Notes under the pieces: generated by a model
What the model was told of the DNA's origin: nothing
The model's input: the letters and a program-made list of their open reading frames with translations, nothing else
Databases searched by the model: none
From: Dryas octopetala
Lineage: Eukaryota > Streptophyta > Magnoliopsida > Rosales > Rosaceae
Length of the DNA: 64,000 nt
Assembly: GCA_963921425.1 (NCBI GenBank)
Contig: OY992832.1
Coordinates: forward strand, 5,394,001 to 5,458,000
Direction of reading: 5' to 3'
Program-made: the position numbers and the translations under genes
Shown here: in pieces, positions 47,496 through 58,979 of the stretch
Numbering within the stretch: the stretch's first letter is position 1
How the letters are laid out: every line of letters begins with the position of its first letter

Positions 47496-48575
47496 GGGTC
47501 AATAGTTGTTATCCTAAAATAGATATCATATTACATGCAAAAAAACAAGGTGGATATCATATTCTTTTATGCTTACCAGTCTTCTTTCAAACTTTTTGTT
47601 ATATGGTCGCTATCTTACTCAAAAAAAAAAAAAAATTAATATTAGGGCAAAAGAACAGATCGAGATTCTACTTGAAAAATAAGAACGTGAAGGGAAAGAA
47701 AACCTGCCTATTGTAGGCCAATGCCGTCTTTATAACCTGAGTATATAATTATACGAAGGCGTAGAAGGTTCTAGAAGGCCACTGGAGACTGGGCAAGGCT
47801 CTCTATCTACGACATTGGACAAGTTTCTGGTATAAGACAAATGGACTAACACGATGTTGGTGATTCCTCATTCATGCGGCCTATGAGAGCATTTGTCAAC
47901 CAAAAAACAATTAACTGTCGCATAGTTCTCTTAATTTAATAGAATAAAAAAAATCATGTAAAGAACATTTCCAAAGTTCAAAGTCAAGTTCGATTAAAAA
48001 AATGAAAGAGGAAAACTAAGTAAGTGAAGAAATGATCAGGAATACTTTTCTAGTACCTGAAGAATTGATACTAACCAAATAACACTAGGTTGCTCAAATT
48101 TAGGTCTATACAACGTGTCAGAAAAACAAAAAGGAATTAAAATTGTAATTTAAAAGGGAAAAAAAAAATCCATACACTTACCATTCATTCTCCAAACAAG
48201 AAAACACTAATAAGTTTGTCCCCAATGACTATTCACAAACACAGAATAGGTTGACTGAAACACATCCGGTCTAGTCCTACAATCAACATCGAAGGAACAT
48301 ACCCACACCTGTAATGCTGAAAGAAGAAAATAAACAGACTACAAAGACAAATACAAACCACTCATATATGTCACCTAAAGAGTTGATGTCAGCATCCAGC
48401 AGCATGAATATATTAAACTTTAGTTACGCTAAAATAAAGGATAGCTTTTGGCACAAATGCTGGTGAGGTCTATCAAAAATAGAAAAAGCCGCCGAGAACT
48501 TCGCTAGGTCCTGGACTGATCCACTGCAACGACTCTAGATTACTCATTACCATCCCTGTACAAGACTTTAACTGG
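47496..48575. other. Intergenic and 3' flank of the GBPL3-type gene
   Basis: AT-rich sequence with A-runs. No gene was recognised. Confidence 0.4.
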
Positions 48576-51500
48576 TTATGACTTCTGAAGAATACATTTC
48601 TCATACAGAGCAAGGATGTCTTTTTTGTTAGGATTTCTCAACTGAAGTAGTTCGGCACCAAAATTATGTTTGGTAAGTTCTTGCTTAAGTTTCTGGACCG
48701 TGAACCTTGTATAGTCTTCCGGATTGGTTTGCTGACTACGGGTATCTTCATCTCCCTTGAATACTGAACCACCGTCTTCTGCTTGTGTGTGCTTTAGAGG
48801 GCTAGTAGTGCTTCTAGACCTCTTATTAACTCTTACAATCCGATCACTCATATCCATGTCTTGAACAGAGTCCACACCCATTTCGTAGTCGTCTACCCTT
48901 GAACGCTTCCCATGGGAAGCAGTCTTTAGCTTACTATCCAATGCTGTTTCATTCAGGCGAACAGAAGTCAATTCTTGCTGGAGTGAATCAAGTTTTGCTT
49001 GTGCAGCTTGTAGCTGATGAGAGAGGGCTTCTGCTCTGTTGTTTGCATCTGCATGTGCTGCACGTTCACTGTCCAGAAGACCTTGAAGGACTTGAACTGT
49101 ACTAGTTCTCTGCTCATTATTTGATTTTAATAGTGATTCGATTTCTTTCTCTCTTTCTTCAACTCTTGCCTCCAGGAGAGCAACTTTCGAGTGAGCTCCC
49201 ATCTCTGATACACGGATTCTATCTAATTCATCATCCAAGTCTCTTTTTTCCCTTTGCAAAGTTTCAATATTCCTCTCAGCCCTCTCAATTTGGGCCAATC
49301 TTTCCATTGCCAACCTCTGCATCTCGCTCTTTTCCTTTTGCGCAATATCTGCTTGAGCACGCGCTCTATCAGCTATATCAGTCGCTCTTATGGCTTCTTT
49401 TTCAGCAATTTTACACCTTTCTTGGACTTCATCAAATCTTTTTATCTCAGATTCGTACTTTTGCTCCAGATAGATTTTCTCCTGCTCCAGTATCTTCTTT
49501 TCTCTCTCAAATGAGTGGGCCTTAGCATTTGCAGCTTCTAATTTTTCACTTAACTCCTTGACTTCAACCTTCCTTGATGATATTTCAGCATCGTAACTGT
49601 CTAGTTTTGATTTGGCAGCCTGCAAAGAATATGTCATAGTCAAGTATCACCATTGATATTTATACATTGAAAAGTGTGAAGATTCAAACTCACCTTCAAT
49701 TCTAACTTTAGAGTTGTCAAGCACTGCTCAGCATACTCAATCCTTGCTGTCTTATCCTTTATTTCTTCTTCCTTCATATTTTTATCAAGAAAGAAAACAA
49801 ATCAAAGCCCATTTTTAAGAGTATGGGAAACTAGAGATTTGGAGTGTGCATGCAAATATATATGTGCATTTGTGCGAGAGAGAGAGAGAGAGAGAGAGGA
49901 TCACCTTGTCAGCCAAACTGCTATTGAATTCTTCCCTCAAAGCATCTTCTCTCTTTTGTGTTTCCTTGTTCATCCGTTCTTGGACAATTGCTGCCTTCTC
50001 TAGAGCAGCTTTTGCTTCTCTAAAAGCAACATCATACTTGCGTTTCCACTCCTCTGCCTCTTCATGAGCAGACTCAACTTGCTCCCGAGCAGCAGCAAGC
50101 CTTGCCTCACCAGCACTGCATCGGGACTTGAGTATTGCTATTTCAGAACTAGCTTGATCTTCCTCAGCCTTCTGCTTTGACAGGACCTCTTCATATTTTC
50201 TTTTCCACTCTGAAGATTCTTGCTTTACAGAATCCAATGTCTTAACTAAGCTAGAACATCTCTCACCCAGTGAACTAGAATTACTCTGTAAATTATTTAT
50301 GCGGCCCATATATTCATCAGCTAGCTTCTTCTTCTCATTAATAGCATCCTGATAACGCTTCAGATATTCAGCCTTAGACTTCTCACTAGCATCCAGCTGC
50401 TTGGTCAGTAACCCCAACTTATCTTCCATCGAACGGCATCTCAACGTCAGGGTGCTCTTCTCTGATCCGACTTGATCAATTAGTCTCTTGACAAGGTCAA
50501 GTATTGGACCTTCCAAACTGTATTGATAATCATGCAGTAGACATTACAAATGCGCTCATATATCAACAAAAAAAGGCAAAGAAAAGACAAATGCAAACCT
50601 CTTCCGCAAGAACATGGCAAGTTTCTGCCATTTTGCTGGACCATGACTTGCTTTTTCATACTCCGATAGAAGACCATCAAGAACCTAGAAAACAAATTCA
50701 GATTTCATAATCAATTAATTATAATCTTAATGAATAAAGACATCATGGGGCAACACACTGTTGAGCATATACTTACCTTAAGAACATTATCAATATTGGC
50801 ATCACCAGCATAGCAAGCTGTTCTCAGCTTCCTTTCCATGTTTTGTATAGCATTTGTACATCGCAATTCCGCCTCCATATATGCATTCCTTTTATAATCC
50901 TGTATGAGTAACCAATTCAAATGAACACCAGTATATGAGAGATGCACTGAAACCTATGCACATGCATATAGACATAAGTGGTTGTCCACAAACTATATAC
51001 CATCAGTCTATTACAAAAATAATCCACTTTAAGACAGTACATAGTTAAGATTGTGATCTTTTTCTTTAATTGATTCTATGTGCTTGGGGTCAATAAAAAC
51101 AATTTCTTTTTGCCATCCACTTTTACCTTTTTTCACAGCCTACTATGATACTTTTTTTTTTTTATCTGATACAATACCTCAAACGCCTTTTTGAAAAATT
51201 TGTGGAGAAGCCCCTCATAATTCTTCCTTGATGAACCAACCCCCACGGCACCAGCATTAAATGCAGCCAGTGATTTCTGTACTGCCTCCTCATGAGCTTC
51301 CCTCAATGCAGCCTACAAAATCCGAAATTAGAGAGTTATAGAAATCATCAAATATTAAGGAATACTTAAGAATCATCAACTTACTTCTTCAGGCACTTTC
51401 GAACGGTCAAAAGTGGACATATACACCTCAGTAGCAGAATCATATGCTCTTCGGCACTCAGCTTCTTCAACACTCTGCAAATCAATAATGGGTATACTAA

Positions 51501-53605
51501 GAATTATGATAATGAGAAAAAGATTTACAACATCATATGATGCCTCAAAAAAGATCACTCACAAAGAGAGTTAATGACAAACACAAACCTGCCATGAAGA
51601 GGATATGGTAGGCACAGCACCTTTATTAAGAGCCTCAAGATAAGATTCCGTTATACCAATTAGAACTGGACCCGTCATCATAGTTGCCCCAACTTGCTTG
51701 GGCCTTGTTCTTTCAAAAACAAACTTTGTCAATGCATCTAGCCCAGACCTAAATTCAGGCCTTAATTTGTTTAACTGCGTAGAAAATCATAGACTTCAGC
51801 ACAAATAATTAAAAAAAAAAAAAAGTTGCAGAGTTGAATTCATGACCAACAAGAGAGACATTGAAGACATCAGTAAGTCACTGACCTGAATTTGATCAAG
51901 TCTGTGGAGATCATTCTCATTGTTCAAAGGTCTCACAAGGGTGAAGCATTCTCTATCCGGAAATAGAGCTCGAATGGAATCCCGTATCTATATTGAACAT
52001 TCATATAGTACAGTAAGCACCTCCAAGCCCAACAAAGATAACATAATTCAGAAATGCCAATGCTCAATGTGCCTAGAATATCATAAATATCTAACAAATG
52101 TACATCTAAAACAAGAGAATGCCAGTTTAACAAAACATGTATGAACTGACACGGCAAAATCTTCTTAAAACTAAGAAGAGCCGATTATACCTCATTTTTG
52201 GCAGCTATGTCCCTTCCACTGCCTTCAACTGGCCTCAAAGCAATCTCTAGATAGTCACGGGGAGTTATCCTTCTATCATCCTCTACTAGATCCAGATAGA
52301 AGTCCTGGAAACAAGAAGTTGAGCATTACTATAAATGGGAAGCCATAGCACCTATTCTCCCAAATAAGTTGTGAATTCATGAGGCAATAACAATAATAAC
52401 AGAAATAATCATAGCAGAAGAACCACAACCATAAGAATAATAATATTACAGTACTTGTTGTCACTGATGAACAGAGAAGAAAAAAAGAGTTCAAAATCAA
52501 TTACCCTTAAAAGCCACACAAAGATTGGGGAGAACTGCCCTAGTTCAGAAGCTGTGGTTTTTCCTCCGGAGGCTTTAACACGGATATGCTTGGTCATTTG
52601 AGTGACAAGGGAGAGACGATCAAGTGCAGCTTCGTCTATACCACCCATCTAAAATAAAAGACACAAATAGACAAATGAAGCAAGAAAATTATTAGAAGAA
52701 AGATAGGCACTGTGAACAGAGATAGTGAATCAAATTGCAAACTTTTTTCCCCTTCAAACCCACCCCACCTCTTACCCACATGAACCACAAGGCTCGAGGA
52801 ATGAAAGTGCATCAAGTGACAGGTAATTAAGAAGAAACCATAAACCATATTCAACAAGCAGCATTGTCCAAAAGTATCAAAGCCTCAGCATAAGTTTCCT
52901 AACCTGGTTGTAAATGAACATGCTTGATAAGAGAACGGCTAAGGAAAATATCTGTGTGCTGTATGTTCCCTGTCGGACAAAAATAAGTTACAAATATTAC
53001 AATTAGCACCAAAAGTCTTATCAGTCACAAAACGAATACAATTGATAATGAACAATATCATACTTGTAAAATAAACAAAGAGTAATATGTTATTATGTAA
53101 AGGAATGAAAGCCAACCGTCTGATCATAAGCATCTATTCCTTCGCTATCCAATAGTAAGAGATTGTATTCAGTTCCATCCAGAGCAGTTCTCTTCAAGGG
53201 TGCACTCCACAGCCATAGCCCTTTGGTACATGGGCGATGAGTTGATGCTACTTGAAATCCACTACTCCTTCCAAGAAGCTACAACACAGAAAAGCAAGCA
53301 TAACACATTATATTACTTATAGTAACATTAAACTGGTAGGAAGCAAATATTAAATTGATGAATAAGTAACAGGAGGCAAATGTTTCAATTTCTAATGAAG
53401 GATTGAGTTTGGATGTTCATAAATCTTCCTAAAAAGCAGTAAATTGAGTAACCATATAAATAAATGAGACTCAACAAGACTACATTCTATAGTTATGCTG
53501 AACAAATAAATGGAAAAACCACTCATTGAAGAAAAATGTGCAGAACCGTCACCATGTTAATACCAAAATGATAGAGAAAACTTAATGGTCAGAAATTCAT
53601 ATAGG

Positions 53606-53649
<44 letters not shown>

Positions 53650-54657
53650 TGCTTTTCTCATTAGGCCTCATCTCAATATCTTGAAGCTAATCATGATTCA
53701 TACCCTGGTTTTGGTTGCCAGACCATATTATTGAAAATTCACATCTCGCACAGCAATGTTACCCATTGTATATACAAAAATTATGTCATAGAATCAATCA
53801 TACCCAAACATTGTAACAGAAAACATGGTTTAGGCTTACAGTGAAAAGTCCAAGAACAAGAAAAATAATAAGCAACAAACTGAGGCAATCATAAAGAACA
53901 CAGAGAAGTACATTATTCAGCTTTTAGCCTACGTCTACAGACGAAGATGGTGAAGTAATTCCACTGTGATACGAAAGAGAGGAATATAAAGCTCAGATTG
54001 TATGGCTTCAACCAACTAGAGCGAATCATGTCATTATAGAATCAACCAAGATCCAAAGTCTTGGCCTTTCAATGTGTTTTCAAGCAACGAGCTCCATAAA
54101 TATCAATTATTTGACACAGTGATAGACAAAAGAGTAGTGTAGCTCCATTATCCTTTCCTCAGTATATTTCACCATTAACGAGGTTGCAAAGTCTTTAAAT
54201 TAGCCTCCAAGGTTTTTCTAAGCTAATTAGCACACTTAAAGCACTTTTCCCAGAAGCAAGAAGGCTTTGTAAAAGCTAATTCTACTACCATGCCTACAAT
54301 CACAAACCCTAGACTTCTCAAACAGAAAACAAAAGCAAAAAGAATGAAATTTACATTATCTTCTCTCTAGAAAACGAAAAAGAAGGAAGATTTAACCTGG
54401 TTTAGGATGAAGCTCTTGCCCTGGCGACCACGTCCGCAGACCGAGACTACGCCGATCGGTTCCTTGACGAGCTGGAGCGCGGCGACTGCTTCCGGATCCA
54501 TCCGAAACTTTCCCTTATCGTCGCAGTAAACGAGTCGAATCGGCCTCGCGGGACCGGTAACCGCCGGCGCCGACGACGACTGCGACGGCGAAGAAGACAA
54601 CGATTGCGGCGAGGCATCCGAGGAGGTATTGTCTCTTCCTATTAATCTTCTCAACAT
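48576..54657 (-). CDS. GBPL3: Guanylate-binding-like protein, GBPL3 type (dynamin superfamily GTPase)
   Basis: Plant GBPLs are large nuclear GTPases; GBPL3 forms condensates at defence-gene promoters and is linked to the nuclear periphery. Fourteen exons on the minus strand: 54657-54397, 53278-53117, 52969-52904, 52648-52505, 52304-52191, 51987-51886, 51774-51589, 51474-51385, 51312-51178, 50899-50777, 50684-50599, 50517-49905, 49771-49694 and 49619-48576; sum 1067 codons plus stop. Domains: a Ser/Pro-rich N-tail, the P-loop GRGRQGKS near residue 80, the switch-2 motif LLLDSEGID, the GBP helical domain, then a very long coiled coil (about 480-950) and a basic tail containing KRSRVDDYE and VNKRSRSTTSPLKH, likely nuclear-targeting, ending NKKDILALYEKCILQKS. 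Exon 13 uses an AAG acceptor, the least certain junction. It is convergent with the NAC gene and matches At5g46070 in length and motifs. Confidence 0.93.
53607..53646. repeat. (AG)n microsatellite in GBPL3 intron 1
   Basis: About 19 AG units in the first intron of the minus-strand gene. A shorter run (49877-49899) lies in intron 12, next to exon 12. Confidence 0.85.
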
Positions 54658-55291
54658 CTTTGGACCGTTGTGTCTTGCTTCGGCTTTGTTTCGTTACTTT
54701 CGTTTGCTTTGAATTCCTTTGCTTTTGTTTTCCTGTGGTTTCTTTTTCAGTGCACCTCCGAATAGAGAGGAAAGAAAAGGGAGGGTTTAAAATTGGGGAG
54801 GGAAAGGGGGTCAAGGTTTCTGAGGTTTACAGAGCAGTGAGTCAGTGACAACGGGCACAAGTGAATATTACAATTTTGCGCCTGGCTGTCGTGCTGGTAA
54901 TTGTTTTATGGTAAGGGTATTTTTGTCATTGAAGGCTAAAGTAGACCTCAATTCGGAACGACAGCGTGGTTGTAAAGCTAACTTTGTAGTCGGCTATATC
55001 GTATTACCGCCACTATCACTTTTTCTTTTTCTTTTTCTTTTTCATTTTCTTTTTCATTGTGGATACAATGGTGGCCCAATGCCGTAGGAACCAGCTAAGC
55101 ACAATTGGGCTTCGGCCTGGCAACCCAGGCTAAGTCATCGAAAAGGATCTCATAAATCGAAAGGGAGGGGCCCAAATGTTAAGACCCAGATCCAAATGGC
55201 ACCCAATTCGCAAGTCCATCTGCTATCATATCCGCTCTTTATAATTCTTATTGAAGATATCTCGCGGAGGCATCTAATTATATACGTGTTA
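54658..55291. other. 5' UTR and promoter of the GBPL3-type gene
   Basis: Upstream region of the minus-strand gene, with CTTTTT repeats near 55017-55055. No separate gene is supported. Confidence 0.4.
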
Positions 55292-55298
55292 TAATTTA

Positions 55299-56135
55299 AG
55301 GAGAAAATTACAAATCTATTTTATATCTAGTTCAATTTTAGTTTACGATCTTTTTTAAGTTTTGTTTTGGTTCACTAATTGTTTCACTTGTTCAATAAAG
55401 GTCCAGATTTGTGACTTTAAATCTTTTGAGTTGTGTTTTCTTCAATTATAATTGAAGTATAAGTTATATTTCATTATTTTTTTAGTCAAAGAAACAAATT
55501 TAGGGCCCGTTTGGCACTGCTTCTTAGAAGCACTTTTATTTAGTAGTGCTTTTATCAGAAGCGCTTATGTTAAGAAGCACATATAAATTTTTATAAAACT
55601 TCTTAGTTGTTCATGCAAAAGCAATTGAAAGTGTTTCTTGAGGAAGCACTTGTCAGGTGCTTCTCAAAAAACCTCTTAGAAGCGCTTTTATAACTCAGAA
55701 GCACTTCTAATTATTTTTGCCAAACGCTACCAAAAGCGCTTTTACTAATTTGAAAGCGCTTTTGACAATTTTAAAAGCAGTGCCAAACGGGCCCTTAGAG
55801 TATTAGAATCTAAGAAAATTGAGATTGGGTGAAGTTTGAAAAATTGACAATTTCGGGTACACTACTTTGGGGTAAATTATCTTGAGTTTTAGAACTCCAA
55901 TTTGAATCATCTTTATATAGTTGTAAAGAAGAAATGCATAACTTTAAAACAAGTATATATTTGTTAAATTTGGGTGAGATTTGATAGAGTAAAAGGCAGT
56001 CCAAATTTGAGAAAACAAATATGGACCTTTATTAGACAAGTGGAACAACTAGTGGACCAAAACAGAACTTCAAAAAGATTGTGAACCAAAATTAAACTAG
56101 ATATAAAATAACTAGACTAAATCTGTAATTTCCTT
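55299..56135. mobile_element. Inverted-repeat element interrupted by a younger Tourist MITE
   Basis: The outer arms are reverse complements over at least 110 bp: left blocks ACAAATCTATTTTATATCTA, GTTTTGGTTCACTA and CAATAAAGGTCCA recur inverted at 56020-56135. The flanks share TAATTTA (55292-55298 and 56136-56142), a likely 7-8 bp target duplication. Without the nested insert the element is about 540 bp. Family not assigned; hAT-like on duplication size. Confidence 0.72.
55503..55794. mobile_element. Tourist-like (PIF/Harbinger) MITE, 292 bp
   Basis: The ends GGGCCCGTTTGGCACTGCTT and its reverse-complement counterpart (AAAGCAGTGCCAAACGGGCCC region) form near-perfect inverted repeats, with the TTA duplication at 55500-55502 and 55795-55797. 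The interior repeats AGAAGCGCTT/AAGCGCTTTT blocks, so the whole element can fold on itself. Confidence 0.9.
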
Positions 56136-56142
56136 TAATTTA

Positions 56143-57099
56143 AGTCAAATATGAAAAAATTTCTTCACCTTGGACCTTCTTCTATTACCTTCCACTTGTA
56201 AACTTGCTTTTTTCTAATAGTAAACTTAAGAGAGTATTAAAACCAAATTTGCTCGCTACCATTGATCTTTCATACAGTTTAAAACCAATCTCATCTTTGG
56301 AATAAACTAGTTCGTAAATCTAGTGGTTTTTTTTTTTTTTTTACAAAGTTGGACTCAAGTTCGAATTTCTCCTCCATGAGGTAAATAAAAAAAAAAATCT
56401 CACTTTTGGAATAAAGTTATAAAACTAAAAAAAATAAAAAATAAAAAGCTTAGTCCTTTTTTTTTCCCTGTAGTTGAAGTTATCGAAGTGTAACGTGATG
56501 TTCGCTTATCAGATGCATTGTCATACTTGATAATTGGTCAGTTTCACAGACTTTGTAATTGACTTTTTGCTAGCAGGCTATAATAAGATTCGAAATTGAA
56601 ATTGGCTCTGGCTTCTGAAGGTGGTGAGCGGACTATAGCAAGGATTTGGGAATTACAATGTTGACAATCTGTGATGTCATGAATGTCTGAGGTGAGATGC
56701 CAAAAGATTCAATAAATCACAAGGAGAGTTAAGTTGTTATTTTTCTTTAATAATTAAAATGGGTGGTCTTTGGCTTTCGAGCTATGCCATAACTCATAAG
56801 TGTTTGGACTTTGGAATTAATGTTATTTTTATGAGAGGTAGCTCGCTAGCTCTTCATGGCTGTTGTAAAGGCAACTCTTAGTACGTATTAGTATTAGATA
56901 ATGCTCTTTGTCATAGCCCATGTGTTTAATATTTAAGCAAATACACAGTTTCAATAAACAAATAAATATGAACTCTTCAGCAGCCATCATGCATATGTGG
57001 CAATGCCTAAAATTGCATTCATTTTTTTTGTGATTATCTGCAATAGCAGCCTTTAAATGGCAACAATTTTTTTTTTGCCACTTAAATGGCAACATACAA
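56143..57099. other. Intergenic, possible SINE trace
   Basis: AT-rich. Around 56312-56385 the order 'CTAGTGG, T-run, GGACTCAAGTTCGAATTTCTCC' recalls the B-box end of tRNA-derived plant SINEs, but no A-box is clear. No gene was seen. Confidence 0.3.
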
Positions 57100-57108
57100 A
57101 TCTAAAAA

Positions 57109-57488
57109 GGGTTTAATGTCATTTTGTTCCCCAGACTATTACACATGTATCAGTTTGCTCTCTAGACTTTTAATTTGAAAAATTAAGGACTCTGATTTTT
57201 TCAATTTTGTTAATTAAGATTATTCCGTCAATTTATACATTTTTCATCTAAAATGTCGAGATGATCAACCAGAATTTAGTGATAAATAAAAGAGGAAAAA
57301 TGATGCATGAGGAAAAAATGATAAGATCTAAATAAAAGGGATCATTTTGCCCTCAAAAATTTGGATAAAAAATGTGTAAATTAACGGAAAAACCTCAATT
57401 GGCAAAATTGAAAAAATTAGAATTCTTAATTTTTCAAATTAGAAATCTAAAAAACAAATAGTTTTGGAAAAAAAATGGTATTAATTCC
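57109..57488. mobile_element. 380-bp MITE with about 150-bp inverted repeats
   Basis: The left arm (GGGTTTAATGTCATTTTGTT onward) and right arm share, in inverted orientation, TTTTCAATTTTG, AATTTGAAAAATTAAG and CCGT.AATTTA.ACATTTTT. The flanks ATCTAAAAA (57100-57108) and ATCAAAAAA (57489-57497) agree in 8 of 9 bases, consistent with an old 9-bp Mutator-type duplication. Confidence 0.72.
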
Positions 57489-57497
57489 ATCAAAAAA

Positions 57498-58052
57498 TTG
57501 GTAAATTATGGGACAACAAAACTTGGACTGACTAATGAGTGGACGTCAGGTTGTCATTTCGTCATACCTCTATTTTTTAAGATTAAAAGTGGTGGTGTCA
57601 CAATTCACAAGCTGATTGAACGTGAATGGACTAGGAATGCTCAAGACTTGGATCTGGTCCAGGCCGGTATTATGCGTGTGGCATCCCATATGCTACCGAC
57701 GGAAAACATTGCACCCGGTTCGTTCAGTTATTCGGAAGATTAATGTTAAACAGATTGCATTACATTATGATTATGTACCGAATCCAATTATATGTTACAT
57801 TAATTATTATATTATTGTTAAATAATGCATTTATTTATGATCAACAAGAAATGACATGATGATTTGCAAATATTGGAATGTGGTATTTCTCCAATTCCAA
57901 AGATATACAGAGTTAGGAAAACAAACTTGCTGCATTCCTATTTCGCGTCTCCATAAGTTTTTTGAAAAAGAACCACAGCAAAACATTCAAACCCCAAAAA
58001 GAAAAAAAAAAGAAAAAAGAAAGCAATTAACTCTGTAACAAGTAATTAGAGA
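57498..58052. other. 3' flank of the glutaredoxin gene; unassigned ORF
   Basis: An 81-codon plus-strand ORF (57498-57743) with an irregular composition resembles nothing I know. The remaining sequence is the glutaredoxin 3' UTR side. Confidence 0.35.
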
Positions 58053-58535
58053 TCAGAGCCAGAGAGCTCCAGCTTGTTTTAATATAGGCACTAGTTCACC
58101 TGAAATATGAGTGGCCATAACCCTCTCCAAATCACCAAACAACTTCCCACCTACAAAAACCACCGGAAACGTTGACTGTGCCCAATTACTCATCTCTTCT
58201 TTGCTTTCGGATCCGACGGTCACGATCTTCTTCCGCAATTCACCGACAACAGCGGCCTCGTCGTCCTCTTCGACCTCGAAAACCGCGGGATTCACGCCGT
58301 GCCCAATCAGCAACCGCTTGACGACGTGGCACATGCAGCACCCGCGCCTCCCAACGACCGTTACGGCATTCTCTGACACCAGTTTTTGTACGCCAGCTGC
58401 TGCGGCGGCTGATCTGCTGCTACTAATCCTGCTGGCGATCGCCACGGGTTGGTCACGTGCCGTAGCCGGTGACACGTGGCGACCGGCGGAGCTACCCGAA
58501 CCCCATGTTCCGTAAGGTATAGCTTGAGATTGCAT
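58053..58535 (-). CDS. GRXC9: CC-type glutaredoxin GRXC9/ROXY19 (GRX480)
   Basis: CC-type glutaredoxins are land-plant proteins that act with TGA bZIP factors in the nucleus; GRX480 links salicylate signalling to repression of jasmonate genes. The single exon encodes 160 residues. After a Ser/Ala-rich N-terminus the glutaredoxin fold begins at about residue 52 (VQKLVSENAVTVVGRRG). The active site is CCMC (in RRGCCMCHVVKRLL), a CC-type hallmark. It then shows the TFPVVFVGGKLFGDLERV segment that holds the cis-Pro glutathione site, and ends in ALWL, the motif needed for TGA/TOPLESS binding in this family. I start at 58535 because an upstream in-frame ATG would add a hydrophobic, unconserved leader. 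Promoter TGACG motifs suit TGA control. Confidence 0.95.
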   Translation of the reverse strand: MQSQAIPYGTWGSGSSAGRHVSPATARDQPVAIASRISSSRSAAAAAGVQKLVSENAVTVVGRRGCCMCHVVKRLLIGHGVNPAVFEVEEDDEAAVVGELRKKIVTVGSESKEEMSNWAQSTFPVVFVGGKLFGDLERVMATHISGELVPILKQAGALWL

Positions 58536-58675
58536 AGTATATATGAAATAAATTTGAAATTTAATTACTAGAAAAAACAAATATTAAAGTTGAAATTGTG
58601 TGTGGGTGTAGGCTGTGGGGAGAGAGAATTGAGAGGGAGGGGGTGGCGGTGAAGAATAGGCGTTTGAGAATGGGG

Positions 58676-58685
58676 TTTATAAATT
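58676..58685 (-). promoter_or_regulatory. TATA box of the glutaredoxin gene
   Basis: The minus strand reads AATTTATAAA 141 bases upstream of the start codon, next to a (CT)n initiator-like stretch. Confidence 0.55.
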
Positions 58686-58701
58686 GAGAGAGAGAGTCTA
58701 A

Positions 58702-58733
58702 CGTCAACGCCAGTTACGCAGTGTGGTACGTCA
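58702..58733 (-). promoter_or_regulatory. TGACG motif pair (as-1-like) upstream of the glutaredoxin gene
   Basis: On the minus strand TGACG occurs at 58733-58729 (within TGACGTAC) and 58706-58702 (within TTGACGTT), with a TGCGTAA half-like site between. These TGA-factor target motifs lie just upstream of the TATA box; spacing is wider than in the classic as-1 element. The second also overlaps a W-box core (TTGAC). Confidence 0.5.
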
Positions 58734-58979
58734 CAGGTTACTGTGGATGACATGTTGTTTCGTCACTCACTCAATTTGGTCGACACTCGACAGATGATTA
58801 TTCCAAGTAGGTCCCCCCCATGGGCTATGGCCATGGATGTCACACACCCCATCATCACTTTTTTTTTCCCTTTAAGATATTTTTCAGCAATTTTTTGGAT
58901 TAGGTGTCTCAATTTAATAATATTATGACAATTTTTATATTTTATCACATACAAATTATAACATAATAATATTTATATT

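Noticed and set aside
56312..56385. Possible tRNA-derived SINE with GTTCGAATTTC box
   Set aside because: No matching A-box at the right distance and no target duplication; could be chance.
57498..57743. 81-codon plus-strand ORF starting MVNYGTTKLG
   Set aside because: It follows the MITE edge, has no recognised motif and no conserved neighbour; too weak to call a gene.
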